A stretch of 64,000 nt of DNA from a virus. The stretch's first letter is position 1; every line of letters starts with the position of its first letter. The position numbers were made by a program, and so were the translations under genes. Below the pieces are notes generated by a model. The model did not search any database. It was not told the DNA's origin and worked only from the letters and a program-made list of their open reading frames with translations. Location: the IMG/VR virus record IMGVR_UViG_3300044609_000960, positions 1 through 64,000 of that record. The stretch is one strand, 5' to 3'. Of this stretch, positions 29,507-37,209 are shown one piece after another.

Positions 29507-29727
29507 CTAACCAACAAAAAGCAGAAGAACTCCTAAAAGTTTTCTGGGAGAGTCAAGCACACAATCCTGCTTGGTTGCTTCAAGAAACTCTTCAACAACT
29601 TCGTAAGCAACTATCAGGAACCAATAAGATTGATTTTACTGATGAACTAGATGTGATGTTTAATGCTGGATGGGATGAATGTCTCAAAGAGATTGATGCA
29701 ATTTGTGATGAGTTGGAATTGCTATGA
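29503..29727 (+). CDS. Unknown helical protein, 74 aa (FWE family)
   Basis: AEELLKVFWESQ, LQETLQQLRKQL and AGWDECLKEIDAICDEL. Likely a paralog of the next gene (AQKVKEAFWEN, LREVINQL). Confidence 0.6.
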   Translation: MTNQQKAEELLKVFWESQAHNPAWLLQETLQQLRKQLSGTNKIDFTDELDVMFNAGWDECLKEIDAICDELELL

Positions 29728-29906
29728 CTGAAAGAGCACAAAAAGTAAAAGAAGCATTTTGGGAAAACACAAAATATCCAGATGACCTTGATGAATGGAA
29801 CCTTGCTAATGCTCTCCGTGAAGTCATAAACCAACTCCAACAAAGCCCTGGTGTGATTATGTGTGCTGATGTGTTAGAATTATGTGAGGAGATTCAAAAA
29901 CTATGA
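29724..29906 (+). CDS. Unknown helical protein, 60 aa (FWE family)
   Basis: MTERAQKVKEAFWENTKYP then NALREVINQLQQSPGV: shares the KxxFWE start and a following amphipathic helix with the gene at 29503, suggesting tandem duplication and divergence. Confidence 0.6.
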   Translation: MTERAQKVKEAFWENTKYPDDLDEWNLANALREVINQLQQSPGVIMCADVLELCEEIQKL

Positions 29907-30124
29907 AATTTGATGGATTTGATTGGGTATTTTTGACTATCCCTATTTTTATAATCGTTGCTGCTGCTGCTGTTCTTACCTATGGTGATCAACAACAACG
30001 AGTATTATTCCAACAAACATACAATAAGAACTTGGAGTGTCGTCAAGCACTCAAAGACCAAACAGTAGGAAGAGTGAATGAGATTTGTGGCGATGTTCCT
30101 GCTATTGGAGCTTTTGTGAAATGA
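29903..30124 (+). CDS. Small membrane protein, 73 aa
   Basis: One hydrophobic helix (VFLTIPIFIIVAAAAVLTY, residues about 8-27), then a soluble tail with two Cys (LECRQALKD, NEICGD) that could form a disulfide outside the cytoplasm. Confidence 0.6.
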   Translation: MKFDGFDWVFLTIPIFIIVAAAAVLTYGDQQQRVLFQQTYNKNLECRQALKDQTVGRVNEICGDVPAIGAFVK

Positions 30125-30288
30125 TTGAAATTCAAAAGAACTATAAACTCACACTCACAGAAACACAAGCAAAAGAACTCTATGAATTTTTGAGAGGAGC
30201 AAAGGATTGTGGTCATTTATCTACTGACCGAGATTTGGTGCTTGTCTATCACGAACTCAAGAAAATCTTTGATACTGGAATCCGATGA
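30121..30288 (+). CDS. Unknown protein, LTETQAKEL family, 55 aa
   Basis: MIEIQKNYKLTLTETQAKELYEFLRGAK; start set at 30121 by ATGA overlap. Shortest of the local strand-helix family. Confidence 0.6.
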   Translation: MIEIQKNYKLTLTETQAKELYEFLRGAKDCGHLSTDRDLVLVYHELKKIFDTGIR

Positions 30289-30572
30289 AAGTTTATTCAC
30301 TCTATTATAAAGACACATTCGTAGTAGCATTTCCAAATCGGGAAGATACTATGGATTATGGTAAGAAGTATTATGATGAGTATGCTTGGGATTGTAATAT
30401 CCTTGAAGAGTATTTGAATAAGACACCTTATCAAATGTATACTCCTCCTTATACTACACCTAATATTATTCCTTGCGTTTCTCCTAATACTACAAAGTTG
30501 GTTCATACTGCTCAACCTAATGACCCAAAGCCTTATTTTGATACTTATAGTGGAGTGAAAGCAAATGACTAA
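30285..30572 (+). CDS. Unknown Tyr/Pro-rich protein, 95 aa
   Basis: N-terminal strands and helix (VYSLYYKDTFVVAFPNREDTMDYGKKYY), then a Thr/Pro/Tyr-rich tail (MYTPPYTTPNIIPCVSPN). Overlaps the next gene by 8 nt. Confidence 0.6.
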   Translation: MKVYSLYYKDTFVVAFPNREDTMDYGKKYYDEYAWDCNILEEYLNKTPYQMYTPPYTTPNIIPCVSPNTTKLVHTAQPNDPKPYFDTYSGVKAND

Positions 30573-30987
30573 AACTCAATCAGCATTAGAACGAGTTATT
30601 ATTGAACTTGATAGTTGGTGTGATAATTGGACACCCACATCTTATAATGACCCTCGCATTAGTTTGAGACAGATTGCTGACCGTGCCCGTGATGTTTTAG
30701 ACCCTAGGAAAAAAAAAATGACTGACTTTCAACCAAAACCACAAACACCAGAGGAAGTAGATCAAGGTCTTCGTGATGCTTTTATACAAGCAAAGGAAGA
30801 CGGAGTGTTTGATTGGGGGGTAAAATTCCATCAACCAAAATACTCCAACTGGAAATGCTACTTATTTGGTAATCGTCCTGGTGGAAATGGAATAATGTAT
30901 GTTCCATCAGAAGGACGAGTGCCTAATCGTTTTGTGAGGTTTATGATGAGGATCTGTTTTGATTGTTTATGGGTAAAGGACACTTGA
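30565..30987 (+). CDS. Unknown protein, 140 aa, likely two genes fused across an A10 run
   Basis: Residues 1-48 (ALERVIIELDSWCDNW, IADRARDVLDPR) and residues 52-140 (MTDFQPKPQTPEEVDQGLRDAF ... FHQPKYSNWKCYLFGNRPGGNGIMYVPSEGRVPNRFVRF) look like separate small phage proteins. They are joined by ten A (30709-30718). With one A fewer the first frame would end in an ATGA overlap with ATG 30718, exactly the junction type used everywhere else here. So this is either a recent indel fusion, a sequencing artefact or slippage-regulated. Confidence 0.6.
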   Translation: MTKTQSALERVIIELDSWCDNWTPTSYNDPRISLRQIADRARDVLDPRKKKMTDFQPKPQTPEEVDQGLRDAFIQAKEDGVFDWGVKFHQPKYSNWKCYLFGNRPGGNGIMYVPSEGRVPNRFVRFMMRICFDCLWVKDT

Positions 30988-30999
30988 AGAACTGACCCA

Positions 31000-31034
31000 G
31001 GAGCATCCCACAGGTGCTCCTTTTGGTCTATAAT
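31000..31034 (+). promoter_or_regulatory. Terminator followed by TATAAT promoter
   Basis: GGAGCATC/GGTGCTCC stem (31000-31020), TTTT, then TATAAT (31029-31034) and the leader ACTCTCATACACACA, the same leader as after 29037. A combined end/start cassette. Confidence 0.65.
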
Positions 31035-31057
31035 ACTCTCATACACACAGACACCCG

Positions 31058-31273
31058 ATGATTGACATCACAACTCAAATTCGTATCCAAAACCACGCAG
31101 ATTATTGGTATACTGCCGAAGATCTTAATGTTGACTTAGGTTGTGAAGGTTTCACCGTTTCCTATTGGGAAATTCGCAAGGGAGAAGGAGATAAACGAGT
31201 TAATTTTATTATTATGGATAAAGAAGAAGCACTCGCACTCGCAGACGCAATCTACAAACTTTTTAAGAACTGA
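31058..31273 (+). CDS. Unknown protein, 71 aa
   Basis: MIDITTQIRIQNHADYWYTAEDLNVDL ... MDKEEALALADAIYKLF: strands with a C-terminal helix. First gene after the 31029 promoter; TGATG junction with the next. Confidence 0.6.
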   Translation: MIDITTQIRIQNHADYWYTAEDLNVDLGCEGFTVSYWEIRKGEGDKRVNFIIMDKEEALALADAIYKLFKN

Positions 31274-31446
31274 TGCACTACGAAACTGACATCATCATTC
31301 ATCAGTATTCATCCGATGGAGATTTTTATTACAAACTCAAAGTCACAGATGTAATGAATATGGATTACTACTATGATGGTAGTGCTTCTACACTTGATGA
31401 TGTTATGGAATGTATCCAACTTCACCTCAAACAACACCAGAACTGA
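31273..31446 (+). CDS. Unknown protein, 57 aa
   Basis: MHYETDIIIHQYSSDGDFYYKLKVTDV ... LDDVMECIQLHLKQ: alternating strands then a helix. ATG overlaps the previous stop. Confidence 0.6.
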   Translation: MHYETDIIIHQYSSDGDFYYKLKVTDVMNMDYYYDGSASTLDDVMECIQLHLKQHQN

Positions 31447-31447
31447 A

Positions 31448-31774
31448 ATGACTATCAAAGCAACTGAATTTCTCAAACTCTTTACCAAAGCAGAAAAACT
31501 TGATTTGAGTGTTGAGGTTTGTGAGGACAAAGATGGTGATTATGTAATTCGTATCTATGAAATGTTCCGTTCAGAAGGATTTGATGAAAAAGTAGTCATC
31601 ACTCAAAATGGTGAGAGCAACTGGAACAAAGGATGTTATAGTTTTGATTGTATGATGGATGTTCTTGATAATATGTTAGAAGAAAAACTATTAGAGGAAA
31701 TCAAAGAACAAAAACGACAAGAACTTCTTGCTCGTTTGACTGATTTTGAAAAGGATTTGCTTGGAGTAAAATGA
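31448..31774 (+). CDS. Unknown protein, 108 aa
   Basis: Start at MTIKATEFLKLF (31448), two bases after the previous stop; a longer frame overlaps the whole preceding gene. Acidic/basic C-terminal helix (EEKLLEEIKEQKRQELLARL) and an end DFEKDLLGVK similar to the end of the gene at 31995 (LTDDELKQLGVK). Confidence 0.6.
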   Translation: MTIKATEFLKLFTKAEKLDLSVEVCEDKDGDYVIRIYEMFRSEGFDEKVVITQNGESNWNKGCYSFDCMMDVLDNMLEEKLLEEIKEQKRQELLARLTDFEKDLLGVK

Positions 31775-31998
31775 CTGAACAACGCAAACTGTGTAAAGAT
31801 TGTCTCCACTATAAGAAAAGTTGGTTTGGGCATCTTTTTGGGAATAACTCATTTGATAGATGTTATAATCCAATCATAACTGGTGATTTGGTGACTGGAG
31901 ACAAAAAAAGTGAAAGTTGTAAAGATGCCAGACATTTTGAGATGTATTGTGGTAGAGCTGGTAAGTATTTTGAGCAACTATGGGGAGATAGGAAATGA
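31771..31998 (+). CDS. Cys-rich probable zinc protein, 75 aa
   Basis: CKDCLHY ... RCYNP ... SCKDARHFEMYCGRAGKYFE: five or six Cys in the order seen in small phage zinc-ribbon proteins that end with a CGxxGKxFE signature. ATGA on both sides. Confidence 0.65.
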   Translation: MTEQRKLCKDCLHYKKSWFGHLFGNNSFDRCYNPIITGDLVTGDKKSESCKDARHFEMYCGRAGKYFEQLWGDRK

Positions 31999-32336
31999 CT
32001 ATCAAACGCATTCAAGTTAAAGAAACTCAACGATACTGGGGAGATTTTGAAGGTTCTCTTGATAGTATTATTGCTTCACTCCAGAGGGAATTGGATGCTG
32101 GTTGGGAAGGTATTGTGATTGAATATGAACGAGATTATGGTGATTGTCACGACCAAGAAGTTCCTTATCTTTACAAGCATCGGGAAGAAACTGACAAAGA
32201 GTATGAGAAACGAATGAAACAACTGGAGAAAGAAAAAGCAGAAAAAGCAAAAGCAAAGGAACGAAAACTTCAACAACTCAAGAAAGACCTTGCTAATCTA
32301 ACTGATGATGAACTCAAACAACTTGGAGTAAAATGA
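31995..32336 (+). CDS. Unknown protein, 113 aa
   Basis: N-terminal alpha/beta region (SLDSIIASLQRELDAGWEGIVIEYERDYGD) followed by a long Lys/Glu-rich helix (EKRMKQLEKEKAEKAKAKERK). Unknown. Confidence 0.6.
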   Translation: MTIKRIQVKETQRYWGDFEGSLDSIIASLQRELDAGWEGIVIEYERDYGDCHDQEVPYLYKHREETDKEYEKRMKQLEKEKAEKAKAKERKLQQLKKDLANLTDDELKQLGVK

Positions 32337-32518
32337 TTGAACGAGCAAAATTCACACACGTCACACGAGTGATTGACCCAAAGACACGCATTCATTATCT
32401 GGATGCTGTTGATGAGAATGGACGACACTGGACTGCCCAGATGACACATACAGAAGAGCCTTGGATTATCTACAAGGAAGTTTGGAAAGAAGACCCACAG
32501 CAACCTTACATTCTATGA
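32333..32518 (+). CDS. Unknown protein, 61 aa
   Basis: Strand-rich (KFTHVTRVIDPKTRIHYLDAVDENGRHWTAQM). ATGA junctions on both sides. Confidence 0.6.
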   Translation: MIERAKFTHVTRVIDPKTRIHYLDAVDENGRHWTAQMTHTEEPWIIYKEVWKEDPQQPYIL

Positions 32519-33129
32519 CTGAAACCGACATTTCAAAAGTTCTCATTGAAGGAGAATACGCAACTATTATGGGCGTAAAGTATAAGAGAGTGGAAGAACC
32601 AAAACCAAGAATGAACTTTCTATTTGATGGAAAGTGTGAGGTTGTTTCTTATAACAAAAAATCTTATTATCGTTTTGAATTTCTTGATGAGATTTATTGG
32701 TATAAGAGAACCAGTCATGAGACCTACTTAGATTTGAAGTTAGAACGCATTACTGATGGTGAAACTCATCGTCTTCTTGAAGGTGTGTGGTTCAATGATG
32801 TAAAGAAGGGAAAGTATGATGAACCTTATTGTCCCGATGAACCAGAACATTATGATGAAGTAGAGTGGGATGAGAAGGATAATCCCCAGTATCGTATTAC
32901 TGACGAAGTAGTTGATAAATTAATCAAACAACAACAAGCACAAAAACTTTTTAATAGATTGGTAGATGAACTTGGTTATGATTTTGATGCTTGTAATGAT
33001 GTTGTAAATTTGGTTGAGGACTGGTTGCCGAAAGAGCAATCAGCAGCAGGAAGTCAGAATGTAAATACTGAATTGCTTGTAGATGGATTTAATGATTGTT
33101 TGCGTAAAATTAAGGGGATGCTACGATGA
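32515..33129 (+). CDS. Unknown protein, 204 aa
   Basis: Start at MTETDISKV (32515) by ATGA overlap. The N-terminal half is strand-rich (MGVKYKRVEEPKPRMNF). The C-terminus (ELLVDGFNDCLRKIKGML) resembles the AGWDECLKEIDAI helix of the gene at 29503. Largest protein of this sub-block; function unknown. Confidence 0.65.
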   Translation: MTETDISKVLIEGEYATIMGVKYKRVEEPKPRMNFLFDGKCEVVSYNKKSYYRFEFLDEIYWYKRTSHETYLDLKLERITDGETHRLLEGVWFNDVKKGKYDEPYCPDEPEHYDEVEWDEKDNPQYRITDEVVDKLIKQQQAQKLFNRLVDELGYDFDACNDVVNLVEDWLPKEQSAAGSQNVNTELLVDGFNDCLRKIKGMLR

Positions 33130-33353
33130 GATACAATCCAGCAGATTGGGACACATACACCCAAAAACAAAGAAAAGAATGGTATTATACACCAGTTGAA
33201 GAACAAAGAGAGATTGTAAACAAATCATATCTCTCACTGATTACTGATGATAATGGAAATCTTGATGCTTTGAAAATCGTTGAGATTATTATGGATTTAC
33301 AAGACCGAGTAGACGACCTTGAAATTGAATGTGTGAGGAAAGAGTATTACTAA
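33126..33353 (+). CDS. Unknown protein, 75 aa
   Basis: Ends with a long helix (LDALKIVEIIMDLQDRVDDLEIE) similar in design to the end of the next gene (YRSLIHIITELHNRIEKLEAW): probable paralogs with dimerising coils. Confidence 0.6.
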   Translation: MRYNPADWDTYTQKQRKEWYYTPVEEQREIVNKSYLSLITDDNGNLDALKIVEIIMDLQDRVDDLEIECVRKEYY

Positions 33354-33541
33354 TGACTACTAAACGAAACTTTACACAAGAACTCCTATACACATATTAT
33401 AATGATATGGAAGGTGGAGACGATATTGAAAGCATTGATTATCGTTCTTTGATTCACATCATCACCGAACTTCATAACAGGATCGAGAAACTTGAGGCAT
33501 GGAAAGATCGCGTGCAAAAAACTGCTAAGGAGATCAAATGA
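33353..33541 (+). CDS. Unknown protein, 62 aa
   Basis: MTTKRNFTQELLYTYYNDMEGGDDIES then a coiled-coil end. TAATG junction with the upstream gene. Confidence 0.6.
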   Translation: MTTKRNFTQELLYTYYNDMEGGDDIESIDYRSLIHIITELHNRIEKLEAWKDRVQKTAKEIK

Positions 33542-33783
33542 CTGAAGATGATAAGTATGCTCTTAAAGAGTTTCTCCGTGCCGTCGGTGTTACTGCCGGT
33601 GTCCTTATTATCTTCGGTATAATTTGCCTTGTGATTATTAGTTTTTCCACAGACGGTGATAAACCACTGAACTCCTCATTATTTGAAGTGGTTGACAAAT
33701 ACAAAGAATGTGATATAGTAAGGTATGCTCCGCATCAGGCAGCAGAATACAAATACTTCCTTTATTGCGAGAAGAACAAATGA
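33538..33783 (+). CDS. Small membrane protein, 81 aa
   Basis: One membrane helix (VGVTAGVLIIFGIICLVIISF, residues about 16-36), then a soluble tail with two Cys (KECDIVRYAPHQAAEYKYFLYCE), like several cyanophage membrane proteins of unknown role. Confidence 0.65.
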   Translation: MTEDDKYALKEFLRAVGVTAGVLIIFGIICLVIISFSTDGDKPLNSSLFEVVDKYKECDIVRYAPHQAAEYKYFLYCEKNK

Positions 33784-34070
33784 CCCATTCTGAGCATTAC
33801 TACGACTATAACCGCAACGATCCCTCCCGCCCCAACCCCTTCGACTCACTCCCCAATCCTATGGCCGAGGGGATTATGGACATCTACTACAATAATTTTT
33901 CCGACCTAGATGATAGCCCCTTTGATCGTAAATGCATTGCCGATATCCTAGAGTACACAATCAGGCAACTCCGAGAGCATCAAGAACCAGGGCATGGTCG
34001 CTTTATAATCTTTTGTGAAGATCTCTGGGACGTGGTTGATACCTTGAGAAGAGAGTCCTATAATGAATGA
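33780..34070 (+). CDS. Unknown protein, 96 aa
   Basis: Start at MTHSEHYYD (33780) by ATGA overlap. Acidic, with a helical C-terminus (FIIFCEDLWDVVDTLRRE). Codon use becomes more GC-rich from here than in the 26-33.5 kb block. Confidence 0.6.
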   Translation: MTHSEHYYDYNRNDPSRPNPFDSLPNPMAEGIMDIYYNNFSDLDDSPFDRKCIADILEYTIRQLREHQEPGHGRFIIFCEDLWDVVDTLRRESYNE

Positions 34071-34596
34071 GGATATGCCATGGGTCAACTTGACAGACAA
34101 AGAAGTAGAAGAACTCCGCGCCAAAAAGCACGAGCTCACCGAGTATGGTAAACAACGACTGAAACAACTCATGAGGAACCAAGAACCCTATCCAGACGCA
34201 ATGTTTGAAGAGGCAGAGCGACGCGAGGCAGAGCGTAGAGCCCTTGATGCTGTTGATAAACTTTACAAAGAGAATGGTGATGCTCTAAAACAACTTGCTG
34301 AAATTGAAAAAGAAGAATGGGAACGCAAAGAACGAAGTGATACTGTGCTGGCGCGGTATAATGCCTTTTATAATGATGAGTGCTCTGGTATGCCTCATGG
34401 CACACCAATCACACCGGAGCATATGCAAGCAATGACTCTGGAATGTATGATTGATGCTCTCATCTGCGAAAATATGAATGTGGAGTATAATGCGATTGCG
34501 ATTGATGATATCAAGGATTTGATTGAAGGATTGTATCGGCAGAGTGATGAGTTTTTAGAACGAGTGAGAAAACTTAAGGAGGAGAATAATGGATAA
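34063..34596 (+). CDS. Unknown charged helical protein, 177 aa
   Basis: Almost entirely helical and charged (KEVEELRAKKHELTEYGKQRLKQLM; EEAERREAERRALDAVDKLYKE), ending in another coil (YRQSDEFLERVRKLKEENNG). Possibly a scaffold or structural helper; no family recognised. Confidence 0.65.
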   Translation: MNEDMPWVNLTDKEVEELRAKKHELTEYGKQRLKQLMRNQEPYPDAMFEEAERREAERRALDAVDKLYKENGDALKQLAEIEKEEWERKERSDTVLARYNAFYNDECSGMPHGTPITPEHMQAMTLECMIDALICENMNVEYNAIAIDDIKDLIEGLYRQSDEFLERVRKLKEENNG

Positions 34597-34879
34597 ACCA
34601 TTCTATCGGTTTTTTGTGATTGATTATTGTGCTACTGGTGAAGGTCGTTCTATCTGGTTGCAGATCTGTCGCTATGACCTCGACGGAGAAAGAGATTATG
34701 AGTTCGCAAAATTTGTAAACTTCGTGAACAATGATTATTATCTGCGTGGATGTGATGAACTTACAGAGCGAGAGTTTTTGGATAAGTATACAAGGTTTAT
34801 GCCAAACCTGATTGCTGATATGCTACAGAAGAAAACTATCGGCACATGGAAAACTCATTTGCATTTTAACCTATCATGA
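34589..34879 (+). CDS. Unknown protein, 96 aa
   Basis: Begins MDKPFYRFFVIDYCATGEGRSIWLQICRYDLDGERDY. Its start resembles that of the next gene (VHYETMEQGRAVWLGIYLNNGQ), suggesting tandem paralogs. Confidence 0.6.
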   Translation: MDKPFYRFFVIDYCATGEGRSIWLQICRYDLDGERDYEFAKFVNFVNNDYYLRGCDELTEREFLDKYTRFMPNLIADMLQKKTIGTWKTHLHFNLS

Positions 34880-35061
34880 GTCGATTTATTAAAAACCCAG
34901 ATGAGATTATCCTAGAGGATATTAAAATGGTACATTATGAAACCATGGAACAAGGCCGGGCTGTATGGCTTGGAATATACCTCAATAATGGCCAAATCTT
35001 CCATCTCAATATCGGAGGAGATAATCTCTATGTTAATTATTCAGATGAAAGCATGGATTGA
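34876..35061 (+). CDS. Unknown protein, 61 aa
   Basis: MSRFIKNPDEIILEDIKMVHYETMEQGRAVWLGIYLNNGQ. ATGA with the previous gene; overlaps the next by 32 nt. Confidence 0.6.
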   Translation: MSRFIKNPDEIILEDIKMVHYETMEQGRAVWLGIYLNNGQIFHLNIGGDNLYVNYSDESMD

Positions 35062-35245
35062 GGAGGCATGGTGGGCGTGGGGTAATGGTGTCTCATTTCG
35101 ATTCATCAACTACAATGACAACATTGACCGCCTCGCTTTTTTCGAAGAAATAAACTGTGGGTGGTACCAGATGTACATCTATCCCTACGACGATTGGTTT
35201 CTCCCATCTCGATCTCCAGAGCGTAAGATACGACTAGAACAATGA
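35030..35245 (+). CDS. Unknown Trp/aromatic-rich protein, 71 aa
   Basis: Start at ATG 35030, about nine bases after GGAGGAG; ATG 35045 is an alternative. MKAWIEEAWWAWGNGVSFRFINYND: aromatic, strand-rich. Confidence 0.55.
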   Translation: MLIIQMKAWIEEAWWAWGNGVSFRFINYNDNIDRLAFFEEINCGWYQMYIYPYDDWFLPSRSPERKIRLEQ

Positions 35246-35586
35246 ACCTCCCAACTTCTCTAAATAAGTGGATCATCTCAAATAAATTTATTAAGCATAC
35301 CCCATTCTGGTGGTGGTATCGTCTGATTTCCCATGACAGATTCCGCCTCGGTGACTATCACATCTACCCAGAGTTTTGGCATTCTTTAAATGGAGGATGG
35401 GAACACATGGAATACGTATATAAGTTCGAGGAGTTTTGGGGTAAAGATTCCTATCCACCAGAATGTATTACTGTCTCTGAAGAGGCTTATGATGAGTTGT
35501 TACGACGTATCCACTCTCCCCCAGATCCTGTTAAAATAGAGAGGTTAAAAGAAATACTGAATCGTAAAGCCCCTTGGGAGGATTAA
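35242..35586 (+). CDS. DUF1778-like C-terminus protein, 114 aa
   Basis: The aromatic N-terminus (FWWWYRLISHDRFRLGDYHIYPEFWH) leads to ITVSEEAYDELLRRIHSPPDPVKIERLKEIL. This tail resembles the C-terminal helix-plus-PP-loop of DUF1778/TacA-type antitoxins, which in cyanophages is often attached to other domains. No toxin partner is evident, so a toxin-antitoxin role is not claimed. Confidence 0.6.
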   Translation: MNLPTSLNKWIISNKFIKHTPFWWWYRLISHDRFRLGDYHIYPEFWHSLNGGWEHMEYVYKFEEFWGKDSYPPECITVSEEAYDELLRRIHSPPDPVKIERLKEILNRKAPWED

Positions 35587-35587
35587 A

Positions 35588-35755
35588 ATGAAACCTGAAT
35601 TTTCTCAACGTCAATACAAACTCATTTACCACGCCATCCGCCGATACCAAATCGAAAAAACCGTGCTTAATAGTTCTGAATACCATGACTGTAATGAAAT
35701 TCTTGACGAACTCTTTGACCATGTCTACACCCAGCACAAGGAGCAAGTAACATGA
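35588..35755 (+). CDS. Unknown protein, 55 aa
   Basis: MKPEFSQRQYKLIYHAIRRYQIEKTVLNS then YHDCNEILDELFDHVY: a short helical protein of a type common in cyanophages. ATGA with the next gene. Confidence 0.6.
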   Translation: MKPEFSQRQYKLIYHAIRRYQIEKTVLNSSEYHDCNEILDELFDHVYTQHKEQVT

Positions 35756-35916
35756 TTGAGTGCATAGAAGAATGTGATGGATCCCTAACATTCTCATGGG
35801 ACGAAAACGATCCAGTTGAAAGAGTCTTGAATACTTGGACAGAGCAAGACTTCATCGATGCCATTATGGCCCAAATTAATTGCTTAAAGGAGGCAGAAGT
35901 TAATGGGGATGTTTGA
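35752..35916 (+). CDS. Unknown acidic protein, 54 aa
   Basis: MIECIEECDGSLTFSWDENDPVERVLNTW, similar to short cyanophage proteins with the FSWDENDP motif. It overlaps the next gene by 14 nt. Confidence 0.6.
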   Translation: MIECIEECDGSLTFSWDENDPVERVLNTWTEQDFIDAIMAQINCLKEAEVNGDV

Positions 35917-36319
35917 TTACTTCCGATCATCTTATGACCTTGGAGAACCCTTTACCGAGGTAGAGTGCCAGACAAAAGACATGGAGAGGGGCATAGGTGG
36001 CACTATGAGTACCTATTGGCTCGATCCTAGTGGGAGGTTGTGGCTTATTGACACCCGTGAAGCCTTTGACTTTGGTGAGGATCCAAACTGGGTCGATGAT
36101 GGGAAAAAAATTTCCGCTCTGTTTAGGTATAAATTTTTACCAAATGGCAAGCATGGGAAGGTAACTCTTCATGACATCACAGACTACGTCTGCGTATATC
36201 CTGCTCGATGGGACGGGGAATGGGAGGACTGGCCAACTTGCCGAATACATTTTATCCGTGGAGTATTACAGGGCTATGAAAACATCTCTAAAATGGACTC
36301 GTATAAGTCCTCTGATTAA
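35903..36319 (+). CDS. Conserved cyanophage-type protein, 138 aa
   Basis: MGMFDYFRSSYDLGEPFTEVECQTKDME then GGTMSTYWLDPSGRLWLID is a recurrent family in cyanophages, of unknown function and probably strand-rich. AAGGAGG precedes its ATG. Confidence 0.7.
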   Translation: MGMFDYFRSSYDLGEPFTEVECQTKDMERGIGGTMSTYWLDPSGRLWLIDTREAFDFGEDPNWVDDGKKISALFRYKFLPNGKHGKVTLHDITDYVCVYPARWDGEWEDWPTCRIHFIRGVLQGYENISKMDSYKSSD

Positions 36320-36401
36320 TCTTGGATTTAAAACTTTTACTATATTTTCCCTCATTACAGCATTTATATATTGGGGGCTTAATAACGCTTACCAAAAATG
36401 A
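36276..36401 (+). CDS. Tiny membrane protein, 41 aa
   Basis: MKTSLKWTRISPLINLGFKTFTIFSLITAFIYWGL: basic N-terminus and one membrane helix. Overlaps both neighbours; start inferred. Confidence 0.45.
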   Translation: MKTSLKWTRISPLINLGFKTFTIFSLITAFIYWGLNNAYQK

Positions 36402-36676
36402 CTAAATTTGAAGAAATAAACGAGTACTTTATGGCAGAGCATGGCTTTGCCTTATTCCTTATCGAGGAACCCTATCTCATGATGAGGAAACGCAAAACAG
36501 CAAGATGGGTTGGATCTGCTGATCCAAATATCACATTACTTAAACGGAATGGGAAGCCTACCACTCGTTATCCCAAATCCCGTGGTATAATTATGAACGG
36601 TGGGTTCAGGCCTATATCTCTGAACACTCTGGTATCAAATCTTAAGGACAACCGTCCTCTCTATTCCAAGATCTGA
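36398..36676 (+). CDS. Unknown basic protein, 92 aa
   Basis: Last gene of the small-gene block. Basic centre (MMRKRKTARWVGS, LLKRNGKPTTRYPKSRG) suggests nucleic-acid or virion binding; no family recognised. Confidence 0.6.
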   Translation: MTKFEEINEYFMAEHGFALFLIEEPYLMMRKRKTARWVGSADPNITLLKRNGKPTTRYPKSRGIIMNGGFRPISLNTLVSNLKDNRPLYSKI

Positions 36677-36680
36677 TTTC

Positions 36681-36689
36681 AGTTTAAAG
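36681..36689 (+). promoter_or_regulatory. AGTTTAAAG box
   Basis: First copy after the small-gene block, 140 nt upstream of the RlpA-like gene; 36677-36829 otherwise contains no gene. Confidence 0.35.
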
Positions 36690-36829
36690 TTAAATTCAAC
36701 TATTTATCAAGCCTCTGAGACTTATCCTCATGCTTAATGGGTAGTTGTCATGGTATCTCTAATTCATCTATAAACAATTGCAGATTGCAAAGATGACCCT
36801 GGAATATCGTGTCCATTACATCGGAGCTC

Positions 36830-37183
36830 ATGAAAAAAACTTTAGTTACCCTAGCCCTGGCTAGTCTTTCTCTTATCCCTCTTTCTGCAAGAGCAGGACA
36901 ACAATGCGGAGAAGCAAGTTATTATGGATTAGGGGACGGATATCAAGGTGGAATTACTGCATCTGGTCGAAGGTTTGATACATGGTCAAACCAGGCAGCT
37001 CACAAATGGCTACCCTTTGGTACTGTTGTTACTGTGACTGCTAATGGCCGAAGCACGAGAGCAGTGATCACCGACCGCGGACCTTTTGTCGGCGGAAGGG
37101 TCATCGACTTATCGGCTAAGTCCTTTGGCGATCTTGGTCCACTCTCACGAGGAGTACACAATGTCTGCATCTCGTGGAGATGA
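36830..37183 (+). CDS. RlpA-like double-psi beta-barrel lytic protein, secreted
   Basis: Signal peptide (MKKTLVTLALASLSLIPLSARAG), then GEASYYG, TASGRRFD, AAHKWLPFGTVVTVTANGRSTRAVITDRGPFVGGRVIDLS. These are the RlpA DPBB signatures, including the Asp of the TDRGPF motif linked to endolytic transglycosylase activity. At 117 aa it is the barrel alone, with no SPOR domain. GGAG sits just ahead of ATG 36830. Its position at the edge of the virion module suggests peptidoglycan remodelling during lysis or entry. Confidence 0.85.
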   Translation: MKKTLVTLALASLSLIPLSARAGQQCGEASYYGLGDGYQGGITASGRRFDTWSNQAAHKWLPFGTVVTVTANGRSTRAVITDRGPFVGGRVIDLSAKSFGDLGPLSRGVHNVCISWR

Positions 37184-37209
37184 GATAACTAACAACTGAA
37201 TACAAAGTT

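Noticed and set aside
35242-35586. Toxin-antitoxin locus suggested by the DUF1778-like tail
   Set aside because: No GNAT-type toxin or other partner is adjacent; the tail is attached to a different domain.
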